Positions 1 through 5,700 of a DNA stretch of 7,025 bases are shown one piece after another; the stretch's first letter is position 1; every line of letters begins with the position of its first letter. The position numbers were made by a program, and so were the translations under genes. Source of the DNA: H111-94 sp034436045 (GTDB taxonomy: Bacteria; Chloroflexota; Ktedonobacteria; Ktedonobacterales; Ktedonobacteraceae); contig DAOTVZ010000112.1 of NCBI GenBank assembly GCA_034436045.1, positions 1 through 7,025 on the forward strand, read 5' to 3'. A model generated the notes under the pieces. The model was not told where the DNA came from and did not search any database. It saw nothing but the letters and a program-made list of their open reading frames with translations.

Positions 1-3000
1 TCTGTGGCTGTGTGCGCAGAGAATGCGACCCAGGATGCGCTGTGCGCGCGCCACCAGCCAGTGTAGCTCGAAGCGGGTAGCCTCGTCCAGAGTATGGCGC
101 GTGCGTTGCTCTGCATTTTCTAATTGACCACGCTGCACTTCAACTTCTGCCATTGCCAGTTGTCCTTCTATCCTGGTTTCGGCCTCCATACCTTCAATTG
201 TCAGTGCATGGCTGAGGGTGGAACTGGCGCGCTGAAGATACCGCTTGTAGATTACAGGGCGGTCTTGCTGGGGTTCTTCATCAACAGGATTTGTTGTATA
301 TTGTATGGCTTGTACCAACCGTAGTTCTCCAGCAGCAACTAGCGCAAAGCCGAGGAAGGGAGCAATGCCTATAGAACGGCAGATTGATAATGAGCGAGCT
401 AAAATCTTGCTAGCCTCGCTAAGTTTGCCTTGATCCTGCATTGATTGGGCTAGATACGTATATAAGATACTTACGCTTACCGGATCATTCATCTGTTCTG
501 CTAATTTCAACCCCTTTTTATACCACTCTTCAGCATCAATTGTATTACCATATCGTGCTGCTAATATTCCTAAATTATTATAGGTAACGCATTGGACTTG
601 CAGATCACCTATGCGTTCTGCAATGCCCAGTGACTGGCGTAAAAAAGCCTGCGCTTTGCTGTACTCGGCGCGGCGCAGGTGAACATCTCCAAGATTGCAT
701 GCAACGATAGCCAACTCACGCTGGCTATTATACTGTTCAAACAAAGCCAGGGCTTCATTCCAGTATGAGATCGCCTGTGATGCATCACCTGTACCGTTAG
801 CGATCATTCCAAGCAAGACTTGCGCGCGACCAACCTCAACGGGATCACCGATCAGTGTGCGTCTGATGCGGGTCTGGTAGGCGAAGGCTTCGATGTTGAG
901 TGTTTCCTGGTTGATAGTGGCCTGGAAGAGTTCCAGGGCCTCCTGTGCCCGGCTCAGGGCTTTGTCATAATTGCCTTCGCGCCAGTCGATATAGCTCTGC
1001 TGGAAGCGCAGGCGTGCCCAGGCAGGGCCGATTGTGACACCGGTCTCACGCAGCACCTGTTCGCCTTGCTCGTAGTAGTGGCGGGCCTGGGCGTAATCGC
1101 CGGTGTCATACCAGGTCAGGCCGATCTCGCAGAGCAGCATGGCTTGCAATTGTGCTTCTTCGGCTGTCAGAGAGGGCGTTTCTTCTGGGGGATTGACGAG
1201 CGCGAGATAGGCGCGGCGCGTCTGGAGTGCCTGTTCATAAATACGGCGTGCCTCCTCGTACTTGCCTTGCAGACGGCAACATTCGCCCAGGAATTCCAGC
1301 AGATAGGCCAGGTGCAACTGCTCGTCGGGGTCGGCGGTGTCATTCTGTTGTAGGGTGCGTTGCAGGTAGTCGATGGCGAGACGGTAGTAATGCTCGGCAT
1401 CGGGGTAGGCGGAAAGGGTATAGGCACGGTTGGCCGCCAGTTCGGCATAATGCGCGGTCTGACTGGCGGGTGCGCCACCGCGTACCAGATGATGGGTGAT
1501 GACCGCCGCACCCTCTTCCTCGCGGCCCAGAAATTCCTGGCGCAACATCTCGGCGGTGCGCCGGTGGTAGGTGACGCGGCGTGCCGCCGAAAGACTCTCA
1601 TAGAGGTGGGTGACAAGCAAGGGGTGCCAGAACTGATAGATGATGCGTGTGCCGCTGCCCTCTTCTGTCAGCATACCTGCTTGCAGCGCCTCTTCAATGA
1701 GTTCAAGCACGCCCTCTTCGCTGTAGCCTGGTGTATTGACCTCCAGCGCGCTGATGTGGTGAAATTCAAACGAGCTTCCCAGCACTGCTGCCTTGCCGAG
1801 CAGACGCTGGCAGGCATTGCTCAGGCGGCTCAGGCGCAGGTTGAGGACGGCGGAGATGGTGTCCGGCAGCGTGGGCATGCGTGTCAGCGGCTGTTCCTGC
1901 GCGACCTGATTCATCGTGCGCGCCAGCTCTTCTGCGAAGAAGGGGTTGCCACCGGCACGGCTCTGAATATATTGCACTATCGGAGTCGGCAGATTCGGCA
2001 CGTGTGAGACAATGGCACCGATCTGCTCATCGCTGAGCGGAGCCAGTGAGAGCATCTCAACGGCATGTTCGCGTTGCAGATCTGTCAGCAGGGCGCGCAG
2101 ATGCTGGTTCGCGGTCAGCTCGTTCTCGCGGCAGGTACCTACTATGACGATGGGCAGGTCCTGGGTATGGCGCGCAAGGTAGGCAAAGAGGTCACAACTG
2201 CTGCTATCGGCCCATTGCATATCGTCTAGCACAATCAGGAGTGGCATGTTCGCGCTGATAACGGCGAGCAGTTCGCGCGCGGCCTCCCAGAGACGGAGTT
2301 GCTCCTGCTCGGCTGATTGCGTGGGTGGCATTATCACTGGCGATAGCAGAATATCCAGTTCTGGTAGCAGTGTTGTCAGCGGTTGATAGATCAGGGGCCG
2401 TTTGTTAAGCTCCTGACGCTGCCATGGTCCCAGTTCCATTGCCTTGCGTAGCACTTCGATCCACAGGCGATAGGGCATGCTGATCTCTTGCGGATAGACG
2501 CGGCTCCAGGCGATGGCCCAGCCCCCCTTCTGCGCGTTGCGGGCAATTTCTTCGGCCAGGCGCGTCTTGCCGATGCCGACATCGCCCATGAGCAGCATGG
2601 CCTGTGCATTGCGGCGCGTATCGAGCGGCAGAGATAGCCTGCGCTTCTGACTGGGCAGTTTGAATCTGGTATTCTGCTCCGTTATTGTGAGTAGGTTCTG
2701 CAGCGCGTTCAACTCCTGTTCGCGCCCAATGAGCGGTGACTGATGCAAACGGCCAATCTGCATAGTGGTGGGTGCCTCGCGCGTTGTACCCTGCTTGCCG
2801 GTGGTGGCTGAGCCTGTCCCGCCGATGCGCAGTCGTTCTGCTGTGCCCTGACGGATAGTATCATACAGGTTGCGTGTTTCGGGCAGGGGAGCGATGTGAT
2901 ATTCTTGCTGCAAAATGGCGGCCAGGCGTTTATAGACGCGCAGCGCTTCACCCCGACGGTCGAGCTGTGCCAGCAGCAGCATGAGACGTTGGACAGCCGC

Positions 3001-3840
3001 CTCGTTGGTAGGGTCGGCGACCAGCACGCGGTCGAGCGGAGCGATGGCGCTGTGAGGGTTTTGGGCCGCGCGCAGGTCGGCCAGTTCGAGCAGCAGGCCA
3101 ATCCAACTGCGCTGCAAGAACTCGCGTCGCATGCGTGTCAACTCGATTTTGCGCTCCTCCGGCAGAAAGTCGCCGCCATAGAGGTTGGCGGCCTCTTCAA
3201 GCAGGCGCAGTTTCTCGCCTGTGTCGCCGGTATGGCGAGCCTGGTTCAGCCATTGCTCGAAGGCATCGGCATCGATCCAGATATCTTTCTGACCGGCGAG
3301 CGTGATAATTTCGCGCTCGGTGAGCAGGAATGGGGAAGTAGCAGGGCGGTCACGTTTCGGTTCAAAGAGCTGGCGCAGGCTATAGACGGCGCGATCCAGG
3401 CGGCCAGAGGCGATCTCCATGTCGAGTTCGGGCCAGAGTATCTCTAATAACTGCTCTCGACCAATCTTGCGATGAGGACTGCTGATCAGTGTGGCAAGTA
3501 AGGTGCGCACGCGCTGATGTTGCCACGAGGGGTCGGTGACGGTTTGCCATCCGTTGTTGGCGCGGCGCTCCAGGCGAAATTGCCCAAGCGTGTAGATGCG
3601 GATGAGAGCCTGTTCGACCGGCTCAGAGGATGGCGGGGCTTTGGGGGTGTTCTGCTGCTGTTCCAGGGTAGCACGTATCTCCGGGGGAAGCTCTTTACCG
3701 ATGTAGGTACGCACCGTGCGCCCATTAACGACGCGATAGGCATACCAGTATGGTCCATGTCCGATGCCTTCGCGGCACCTGCGGCAACGCGGCTTTCCAC
3801 AGTAACTGACCTGCTGGTGATAAGTGACCTTCTCATCCAT
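1..3840 (-). CDS. Giant SARP/AfsR-like transcriptional regulator: Cys-rich N-terminus, BTAD, AAA-type NTPase, TPR array (C-terminus outside window)
   Basis: Probable cytoplasmic NTP-dependent DNA-binding regulator. The frame is open from ATG 3840 through position 1 (1280 codons, no stop), so the 3' end is missing. Residues 1-54 form a Cys-rich module (C14, C19, C22, H28, GPYWYAY at 29-35). About 80-170 is an OmpR-like winged helix beginning RIYTLGQFRLE, and about 188-325 is the BTAD domain (starts WIDADAF). About 365-640 is a STAND/AAA-type NTPase with Walker A GDVGIGKT (419-426), Walker B LLIVLDD (534-540) and a GGNPFFAEEL motif near 630. About 790-1280 holds roughly nine TPR-like helical pairs, usually protein-interaction surfaces. 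The start is supported by AAGGG nine bases upstream and an in-frame TGA at 3870-3868; TTG 3843 is a weaker alternative. It is divergent from the sigma gene. Codons 1080-1140 or so are AT-richer than the rest. The family is confident; signal and targets are unknown. A C-terminal LuxR-type HTH cannot be excluded. Confidence 0.9.
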   Translation of the reverse strand, partial: MDEKVTYHQQVSYCGKPRCRRCREGIGHGPYWYAYRVVNGRTVRTYIGKELPPEIRATLEQQQNTPKAPPSSEPVEQALIRIYTLGQFRLERRANNGWQTVTDPSWQHQRVRTLLATLISSPHRKIGREQLLEILWPELDMEIASGRLDRAVYSLRQLFEPKRDRPATSPFLLTEREIITLAGQKDIWIDADAFEQWLNQARHTGDTGEKLRLLEEAANLYGGDFLPEERKIELTRMRREFLQRSWIGLLLELADLRAAQNPHSAIAPLDRVLVADPTNEAAVQRLMLLLAQLDRRGEALRVYKRLAAILQQEYHIAPLPETRNLYDTIRQGTAERLRIGGTGSATTGKQGTTREAPTTMQIGRLHQSPLIGREQELNALQNLLTITEQNTRFKLPSQKRRLSLPLDTRRNAQAMLLMGDVGIGKTRLAEEIARNAQKGGWAIAWSRVYPQEISMPYRLWIEVLRKAMELGPWQRQELNKRPLIYQPLTTLLPELDILLSPVIMPPTQSAEQEQLRLWEAARELLAVISANMPLLIVLDDMQWADSSSCDLFAYLARHTQDLPIVIVGTCRENELTANQHLRALLTDLQREHAVEMLSLAPLSDEQIGAIVSHVPNLPTPIVQYIQSRAGGNPFFAEELARTMNQVAQEQPLTRMPTLPDTISAVLNLRLSRLSNACQRLLGKAAVLGSSFEFHHISALEVNTPGYSEEGVLELIEEALQAGMLTEEGSGTRIIYQFWHPLLVTHLYESLSAARRVTYHRRTAEMLRQEFLGREEEGAAVITHHLVRGGAPASQTAHYAELAANRAYTLSAYPDAEHYYRLAIDYLQRTLQQNDTADPDEQLHLAYLLEFLGECCRLQGKYEEARRIYEQALQTRRAYLALVNPPEETPSLTAEEAQLQAMLLCEIGLTWYDTGDYAQARHYYEQGEQVLRETGVTIGPAWARLRFQQSYIDWREGNYDKALSRAQEALELFQATINQETLNIEAFAYQTRIRRTLIGDPVEVGRAQVLLGMIANGTGDASQAISYWNEALALFEQYNSQRELAIVACNLGDVHLRRAEYSKAQAFLRQSLGIAERIGDLQVQCVTYNNLGILAARYGNTIDAEEWYKKGLKLAEQMNDPVSVSILYTYLAQSMQDQGKLSEASKILARSLSICRSIGIAPFLGFALVAAGELRLVQAIQYTTNPVDEEPQQDRPVIYKRYLQRASSTLSHALTIEGMEAETRIEGQLAMAEVEVQRGQLENAEQRTRHTLDEATRFELHWLVARAQRILGRILCAHSHR

Positions 3841-3847
3841 CAATAGG

Positions 3848-3855
3848 TTCCCTTC
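3848..3855 (-). promoter_or_regulatory. Ribosome binding site of the minus-strand regulator
   Basis: The minus strand reads GAAGGGAA here. Its AAGGG core (3854-3850) ends nine bases before ATG 3840. The in-frame stop at 3870-3868 and absence of any other upstream ATG make this the site that fixes the start. Confidence 0.7.
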
Positions 3856-3897
3856 GGCACTCGACCGTCAGCGAGAGATAGCAACAGCAACAGAGAT

Positions 3898-3920
3898 ACT
3901 AGTAACAATTATGTACTAAT
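3898..3920. repeat. Imperfect inverted repeat, candidate operator
   Basis: Arms ACTAGTA (3898-3904) and TACTAAT (3914-3920) are inverted copies matching at 6 of 7 positions, separated by 9 bases. A second inverted repeat, TAATG-TG-CATTA (3917-3928), overlaps its right arm. They lie 58-88 bp upstream of the regulator start and overlap a CATAAT (minus strand, 3913-3908) that could be a weak alternative -10. The size suits a dimeric binding site, but this is inference. Confidence 0.3.
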
Positions 3921-3991
3921 GTGCATTAAAATTTTTCTGTTTCTTCATCAGATGCGTAGCCAACTCATACTGATTCAATGATTCAATATAT

Positions 3992-4019
3992 CTAATAGCA
4001 TACCACCAGGCGGTGTCAA
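3992..4019 (-). promoter_or_regulatory. Candidate sigma-70 promoter of the minus-strand regulator
   Basis: On the minus strand a perfect -35 TTGACA (4019-4014) is followed after 16 bases by TATTAG (3997-3992), which matches 4 of 6 positions of the -10 consensus. Transcription would begin near 3985, giving an untranslated leader of about 145 bases. A second TTGACA sits upstream at 4035-4030. The perfect -35 is the main support; the -10 is mediocre. Confidence 0.4.
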
Positions 4020-4023
4020 TAGA

Positions 4024-4033
4024 GACATATGTC
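4024..4033. repeat. 10-bp perfect palindrome between divergent promoters
   Basis: GACATATGTC is its own reverse complement. It lies between the minus-strand -35 (4014-4019) and the plus-strand -35 (4080-4085). It overlaps another imperfect palindrome, GTCAAGTGAC (4031-4040). The location fits an operator serving both directions, but no known regulator's site is recognised. Confidence 0.3.
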
Positions 4034-4079
4034 AAGTGACCTTTCTATGCGGGTTTGCATCTGTGTAGAGGTGTCGATC

Positions 4080-4107
4080 TTTACGTGCCGACCTGCATTA
4101 ATATAAA
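4080..4107 (+). promoter_or_regulatory. Candidate sigma-70 promoter for the sigma-factor gene
   Basis: TTTACG (4080-4085, 4 of 6 to the -35 consensus) is followed after 16 bases by TATAAA (4102-4107, 5 of 6 to the -10). Transcription would start near 4114, leaving a leader of about 390 bases before ATG 4505. A further isolated TATAAG (4191-4196) lacks a well spaced -35. Confidence 0.4.
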
Positions 4108-4143
4108 CGGGTGTCTGTGTTTCTTTCCTGGTTTTCTTGGGAC

Positions 4144-4155
4144 TTTCTTAAGAAA
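4144..4155. repeat. 12-bp AT-rich palindrome
   Basis: TTTCTTAAGAAA is a perfect palindrome. The flanks (ACTTT on the left, AAAAGT on the right) nearly extend it but for a one-base offset. It lies inside the predicted sigma leader, in a pyrimidine-rich stretch. It may be a protein-binding site or a small RNA hairpin with a UUAA loop. Confidence 0.25.
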
Positions 4156-4252
4156 AGTTGGTTCATCTTCTTGTTCTTACGAGAGGCTAGTATAAGACAA
4201 TAGAAAAGATAGGATGAGCAAGGTGGTCGTTGGTAAACAGCAGGGCGAGCAG

Positions 4253-4333
4253 GGCGACCGCGAGGGTTGCTCCTACCATGATATATTACGTGTTATGCCT
4301 GTATTCATGGTAGGGGCGATCCTCGCGGTCGTC
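4253..4333 (+). promoter_or_regulatory. Long structured-RNA hairpin in the sigma-gene leader
   Basis: Bases 4253-4281 pair with 4305-4333 in one uninterrupted 29-bp stem around a 23-base loop. Twenty-five pairs are Watson-Crick. The other four (4254-4332, 4266-4320, 4268-4318, 4271-4315) are all G-U in plus-strand RNA and would be A-C mismatches in the opposite transcript. That strand bias fits an RNA made in the direction of the sigma gene. No U-tract follows, so it is not a classical terminator. A leader regulator, RNase processing site or decayed palindromic element are all possible. I do not recognise a known riboswitch class. Confidence 0.55.
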
Positions 4334-4342
4334 ACGTCTATT

Positions 4343-4386
4343 CCGCCGGGTACCTTGTCTTACGGCATGTTGGCTTTGTCTGGCGG
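4343..4386 (+). promoter_or_regulatory. Second leader hairpin containing a GGTACCTTG direct repeat
   Basis: Bases 4343-4352 pair with 4377-4386 as ten consecutive pairs, three of them G-U (4348-4381, 4350-4379, 4351-4378), around a 24-base loop. GGTACCTTG occurs twice, at 4349-4357 and 4385-4393, so alternative pairings through the self-complementary GGTACC are possible. The hairpin begins ten bases after the long stem, making a tandem structured leader plausible. Confidence 0.35.
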
Positions 4387-4492
4387 TACCTTGACCTTGC
4401 CTTAAGATGCCTTAGCGCAAAAGGACAATAGGAGATAGCGTGAAGTGCTAGCGCATATACTCAACACTGAAAGCACCGTTATCAAGCCTATT

Positions 4493-4498
4493 AAGGAG
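4493..4498 (+). promoter_or_regulatory. Strong ribosome binding site deciding the sigma-factor start
   Basis: AAGGAG lies six bases before ATG 4505. An in-frame GTG at 4445 could add 20 residues and has GGAG (4431-4434) ten bases upstream. The near-perfect site and ATG at 4505 make the shorter protein the better choice. Confidence 0.75.
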
Positions 4499-4504
4499 TT
4501 CCCG

Positions 4505-5455
4505 ATGGGACAGAGCATGTTGAAAGACAGAGCCAGCGACCTGAAAAGAGTGCAGAATGAGGATGATGACTATTGGCTAGATGATGTTGTCTTGCACAAT
4601 GGCGTAAATATGTATAGCAGCGATGTGCGGCAGGTTGAGCTATTGCCGCCAGAGCAGGTCAAGCATCTGGCGCGGATTATTCAGCAGGGGCGGCATCGCG
4701 TGGGGAAGGAATACGTTGAGACGGAGGAGGCCAGAGCCGCCAGAGAGCAGTTAATTGAGGCCAATCTCCGCCTGGTTCTCTATGTTGCGCGCAAATATCG
4801 CGGTTTTGGCGTTGAGTTGATGGATCTGGTGCAGGAGGGCAACCTGGGGCTGATGCATGCGGTCGAGAAATATGACCCGGCGAAGGGCTATATGTTCAGC
4901 ACCTATGCTATCTGGTGGATACGCCAGTATATTGCGCGCGCGCTAGCCAGCCAGGGGCGCGTCATTCGTCTGCCGCAATATAAGGTCGAGGAGATCAATC
5001 GCATGCGGCGCGTGCGCAGGCGACTGGAGCAGCTTCTGCAGAACGAGCCGACGTTGGATGAACTGGCGGAGCAGATGCAGACCAACGTGGAAGAGGTGGT
5101 GGCGCTCCTCTCCGCCAGCCCGGAGGTGATCAGTCTGGATACGCCGGGGAGAGGAGGTGAGAATGAGCCGCCGCTAAGCGAAGTGTTGGAAGATGATCCC
5201 AACTATTTGCCGGAGCGCGTCGTGTTGAAAGAGACGCTTCAGGAGCATGTGCAAGAGCTGTTAAGTCAGTTGACAGCTCGTGAAAGGCGTGTGTTGGAAC
5301 TACGTTATGGGTTGAATACCCATGAACATAGCTTACAAGAGATCAGCCGCAAGATGGGGCTGAGCCATGAAGCGGTACGACAGGTAGAGTTGCGGGCATT
5401 GCGTAAGCTGAGCCATCCCAGCCGTGATAGAATGCTCCAGGATTTTTTGAGGTAA
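4505..5455 (+). CDS. RNA polymerase sigma factor, sigma-70 family, group 2 (RpoD/SigA-like)
   Basis: Directs core RNA polymerase to promoters with -10/-35 elements. The 316-residue protein has a divergent region 1.2 (about 34-64) but no region 1.1. Region 2 spans about 79-157, with the core-binding stretch DLVQEGNLGLMHAVEKYDP (107-125) and the -10 recognition and melting helix STYAIWWIRQYIARALA (132-148). Region 3 covers about 158-235. Region 4 (about 252-308) has LTARERRVLELRYGL (256-270) and a helix-turn-helix at 276-302 ending in VRQVELRALRKL, the -35 reader. Regions 2 and 4 strongly resemble primary sigma factors; length and lack of region 1.1 point to a non-essential group 2 sigma. ATG 4505 is chosen for its ribosome site; GTG 4445 would give 336 residues. 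It stands alone, with its own terminator, between two related regulators and behind a long structured leader. No anti-sigma gene is visible. The housekeeping sigma is less likely but not excluded. Confidence 0.95.
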   Translation: MGQSMLKDRASDLKRVQNEDDDYWLDDVVLHNGVNMYSSDVRQVELLPPEQVKHLARIIQQGRHRVGKEYVETEEARAAREQLIEANLRLVLYVARKYRGFGVELMDLVQEGNLGLMHAVEKYDPAKGYMFSTYAIWWIRQYIARALASQGRVIRLPQYKVEEINRMRRVRRRLEQLLQNEPTLDELAEQMQTNVEEVVALLSASPEVISLDTPGRGGENEPPLSEVLEDDPNYLPERVVLKETLQEHVQELLSQLTARERRVLELRYGLNTHEHSLQEISRKMGLSHEAVRQVELRALRKLSHPSRDRMLQDFLR

Positions 5456-5504
5456 TAAGCCGTGAGCCACTATGACGACGATCCCATCCCCTGAACATAA
5501 AATG

Positions 5505-5530
5505 GAGGGGCGTGATCAATCACGCCCCTC
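5505..5530 (+). terminator. Hairpin terminator after the sigma-factor gene
   Basis: A perfect 11-bp GC-rich stem (5505-5515 with 5520-5530) closes a TCAA tetraloop, 49 bases after the sigma stop codon. The following TGTTGTATCTCT is only moderately T-rich, so termination may be imperfect. The minus strand would have a TTTT run after the same stem, so bidirectional activity is possible. It separates the sigma gene from the next regulator. Confidence 0.75.
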
Positions 5531-5589
5531 TGTTGTATCTCTCCATTGTGGAAGAAGTCTCCGTTATGACCAATGAGCTATTTTCCTGT

Positions 5590-5618
5590 TTGCGGATTGC
5601 TATAACCTGCTGTATACT
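5590..5618 (+). promoter_or_regulatory. Candidate promoter of the downstream regulator
   Basis: TTGCGG (5590-5595, conserved TTG) is followed after an ideal 17 bases by TATACT (5613-5618, 5 of 6 to the -10 consensus). Transcription would start near 5625, about 40 bases before ATG 5666. With the upstream terminator, this suggests independent transcription of the second regulator. Confidence 0.5.
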
Positions 5619-5700
5619 GTCTTCTTGTAGAAGCAATAAGTACATACAGAGGAAACAAGGCTCTCATGGGCGGGAAAATTATCTATCGTCAACAGTATAC
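5612..5700. repeat. Separated 9-bp inverted repeat spanning promoter and start codon
   Basis: GTATACTGT (5612-5620), covering the candidate -10, recurs inverted as ACAGTATAC (5692-5700) within codons 9-12 of the regulator. The spacing is 71 bases. Between them CTTCT-TGT-AGAAG (5621-5633) is a 5-bp inverted repeat at the predicted start of transcription. Either could bind a regulator, perhaps the gene's own product, but a chance match is possible. Confidence 0.25.
5648..5660 (+). promoter_or_regulatory. Ribosome binding region of the downstream regulator
   Basis: AGAGGA (5648-5653) lies 12 bases and AAGG (5657-5660) five bases before ATG 5666. An in-frame TAA at 5603-5605, with no other ATG, GTG or TTG before 5666, fixes the start. 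Confidence 0.6.

Larger units (their letters stand above)
3841..4504. other. Intergenic regulatory region between divergent regulator and sigma gene
   Basis: These 664 bases carry no protein gene I can support. The part nearest the minus-strand regulator (about 3841-4020) is AT-rich. It contains a candidate minus-strand promoter, a tandem GATTCAAT pair (3972-3979 and 3980-3987) and two short inverted repeats. The centre (4020-4110) has a 10-bp palindrome between divergent candidate promoters. The right part (about 4114-4504) looks like a long structured leader for the sigma gene. A 63-codon ORF at 4214-4405 has poor ribosome-binding spacing and lies over the RNA hairpins, so I do not call it a gene. 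Confidence 0.7.

Noticed and set aside
820..2007. Long plus-strand open frames (820-1353, 1360-2007)
   Set aside because: They lie antisense to the intact minus-strand regulator, whose domains are recognisable. GC-rich codons in that gene create open antisense frames.
1167..3836. Minus-strand frames at 1167-1616, 2391-2609, 2709-3101 and 3486-3836
   Set aside because: Out of frame with the continuous 1280-codon regulator frame; their products are low-complexity Arg/Pro/Ser-rich strings.
2896..3846. Plus-strand frames 2896-3447 and 3517-3846
   Set aside because: Antisense to the BTAD and N-terminal modules of the regulator, with no recognisable domain of their own.
3972..3987. Tandem GATTCAAT pair as a CRISPR or larger repeat array
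   Set aside because: Only two adjacent 8-bp copies in AT-rich sequence; no spacer structure.
4253..4333. Long inverted repeat as an insertion-sequence or MITE end
   Set aside because: No transposase, no evident flanking target-site duplication, and the mismatches are all consistent with plus-strand RNA pairing. A genome-wide copy search would settle it.
4214..4405. 63-codon plus-strand ORF with a hydrophobic stretch
   Set aside because: Its AGG sits one base from the ATG, so ribosome spacing is poor, and most of its length is dictated by the two inverted repeats. It is better explained as leader RNA, though a leader peptide is not fully excluded.
4903..5202. Minus-strand frame inside the sigma gene
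   Set aside because: Antisense to sigma regions 2-3, which are unmistakable on the plus strand.
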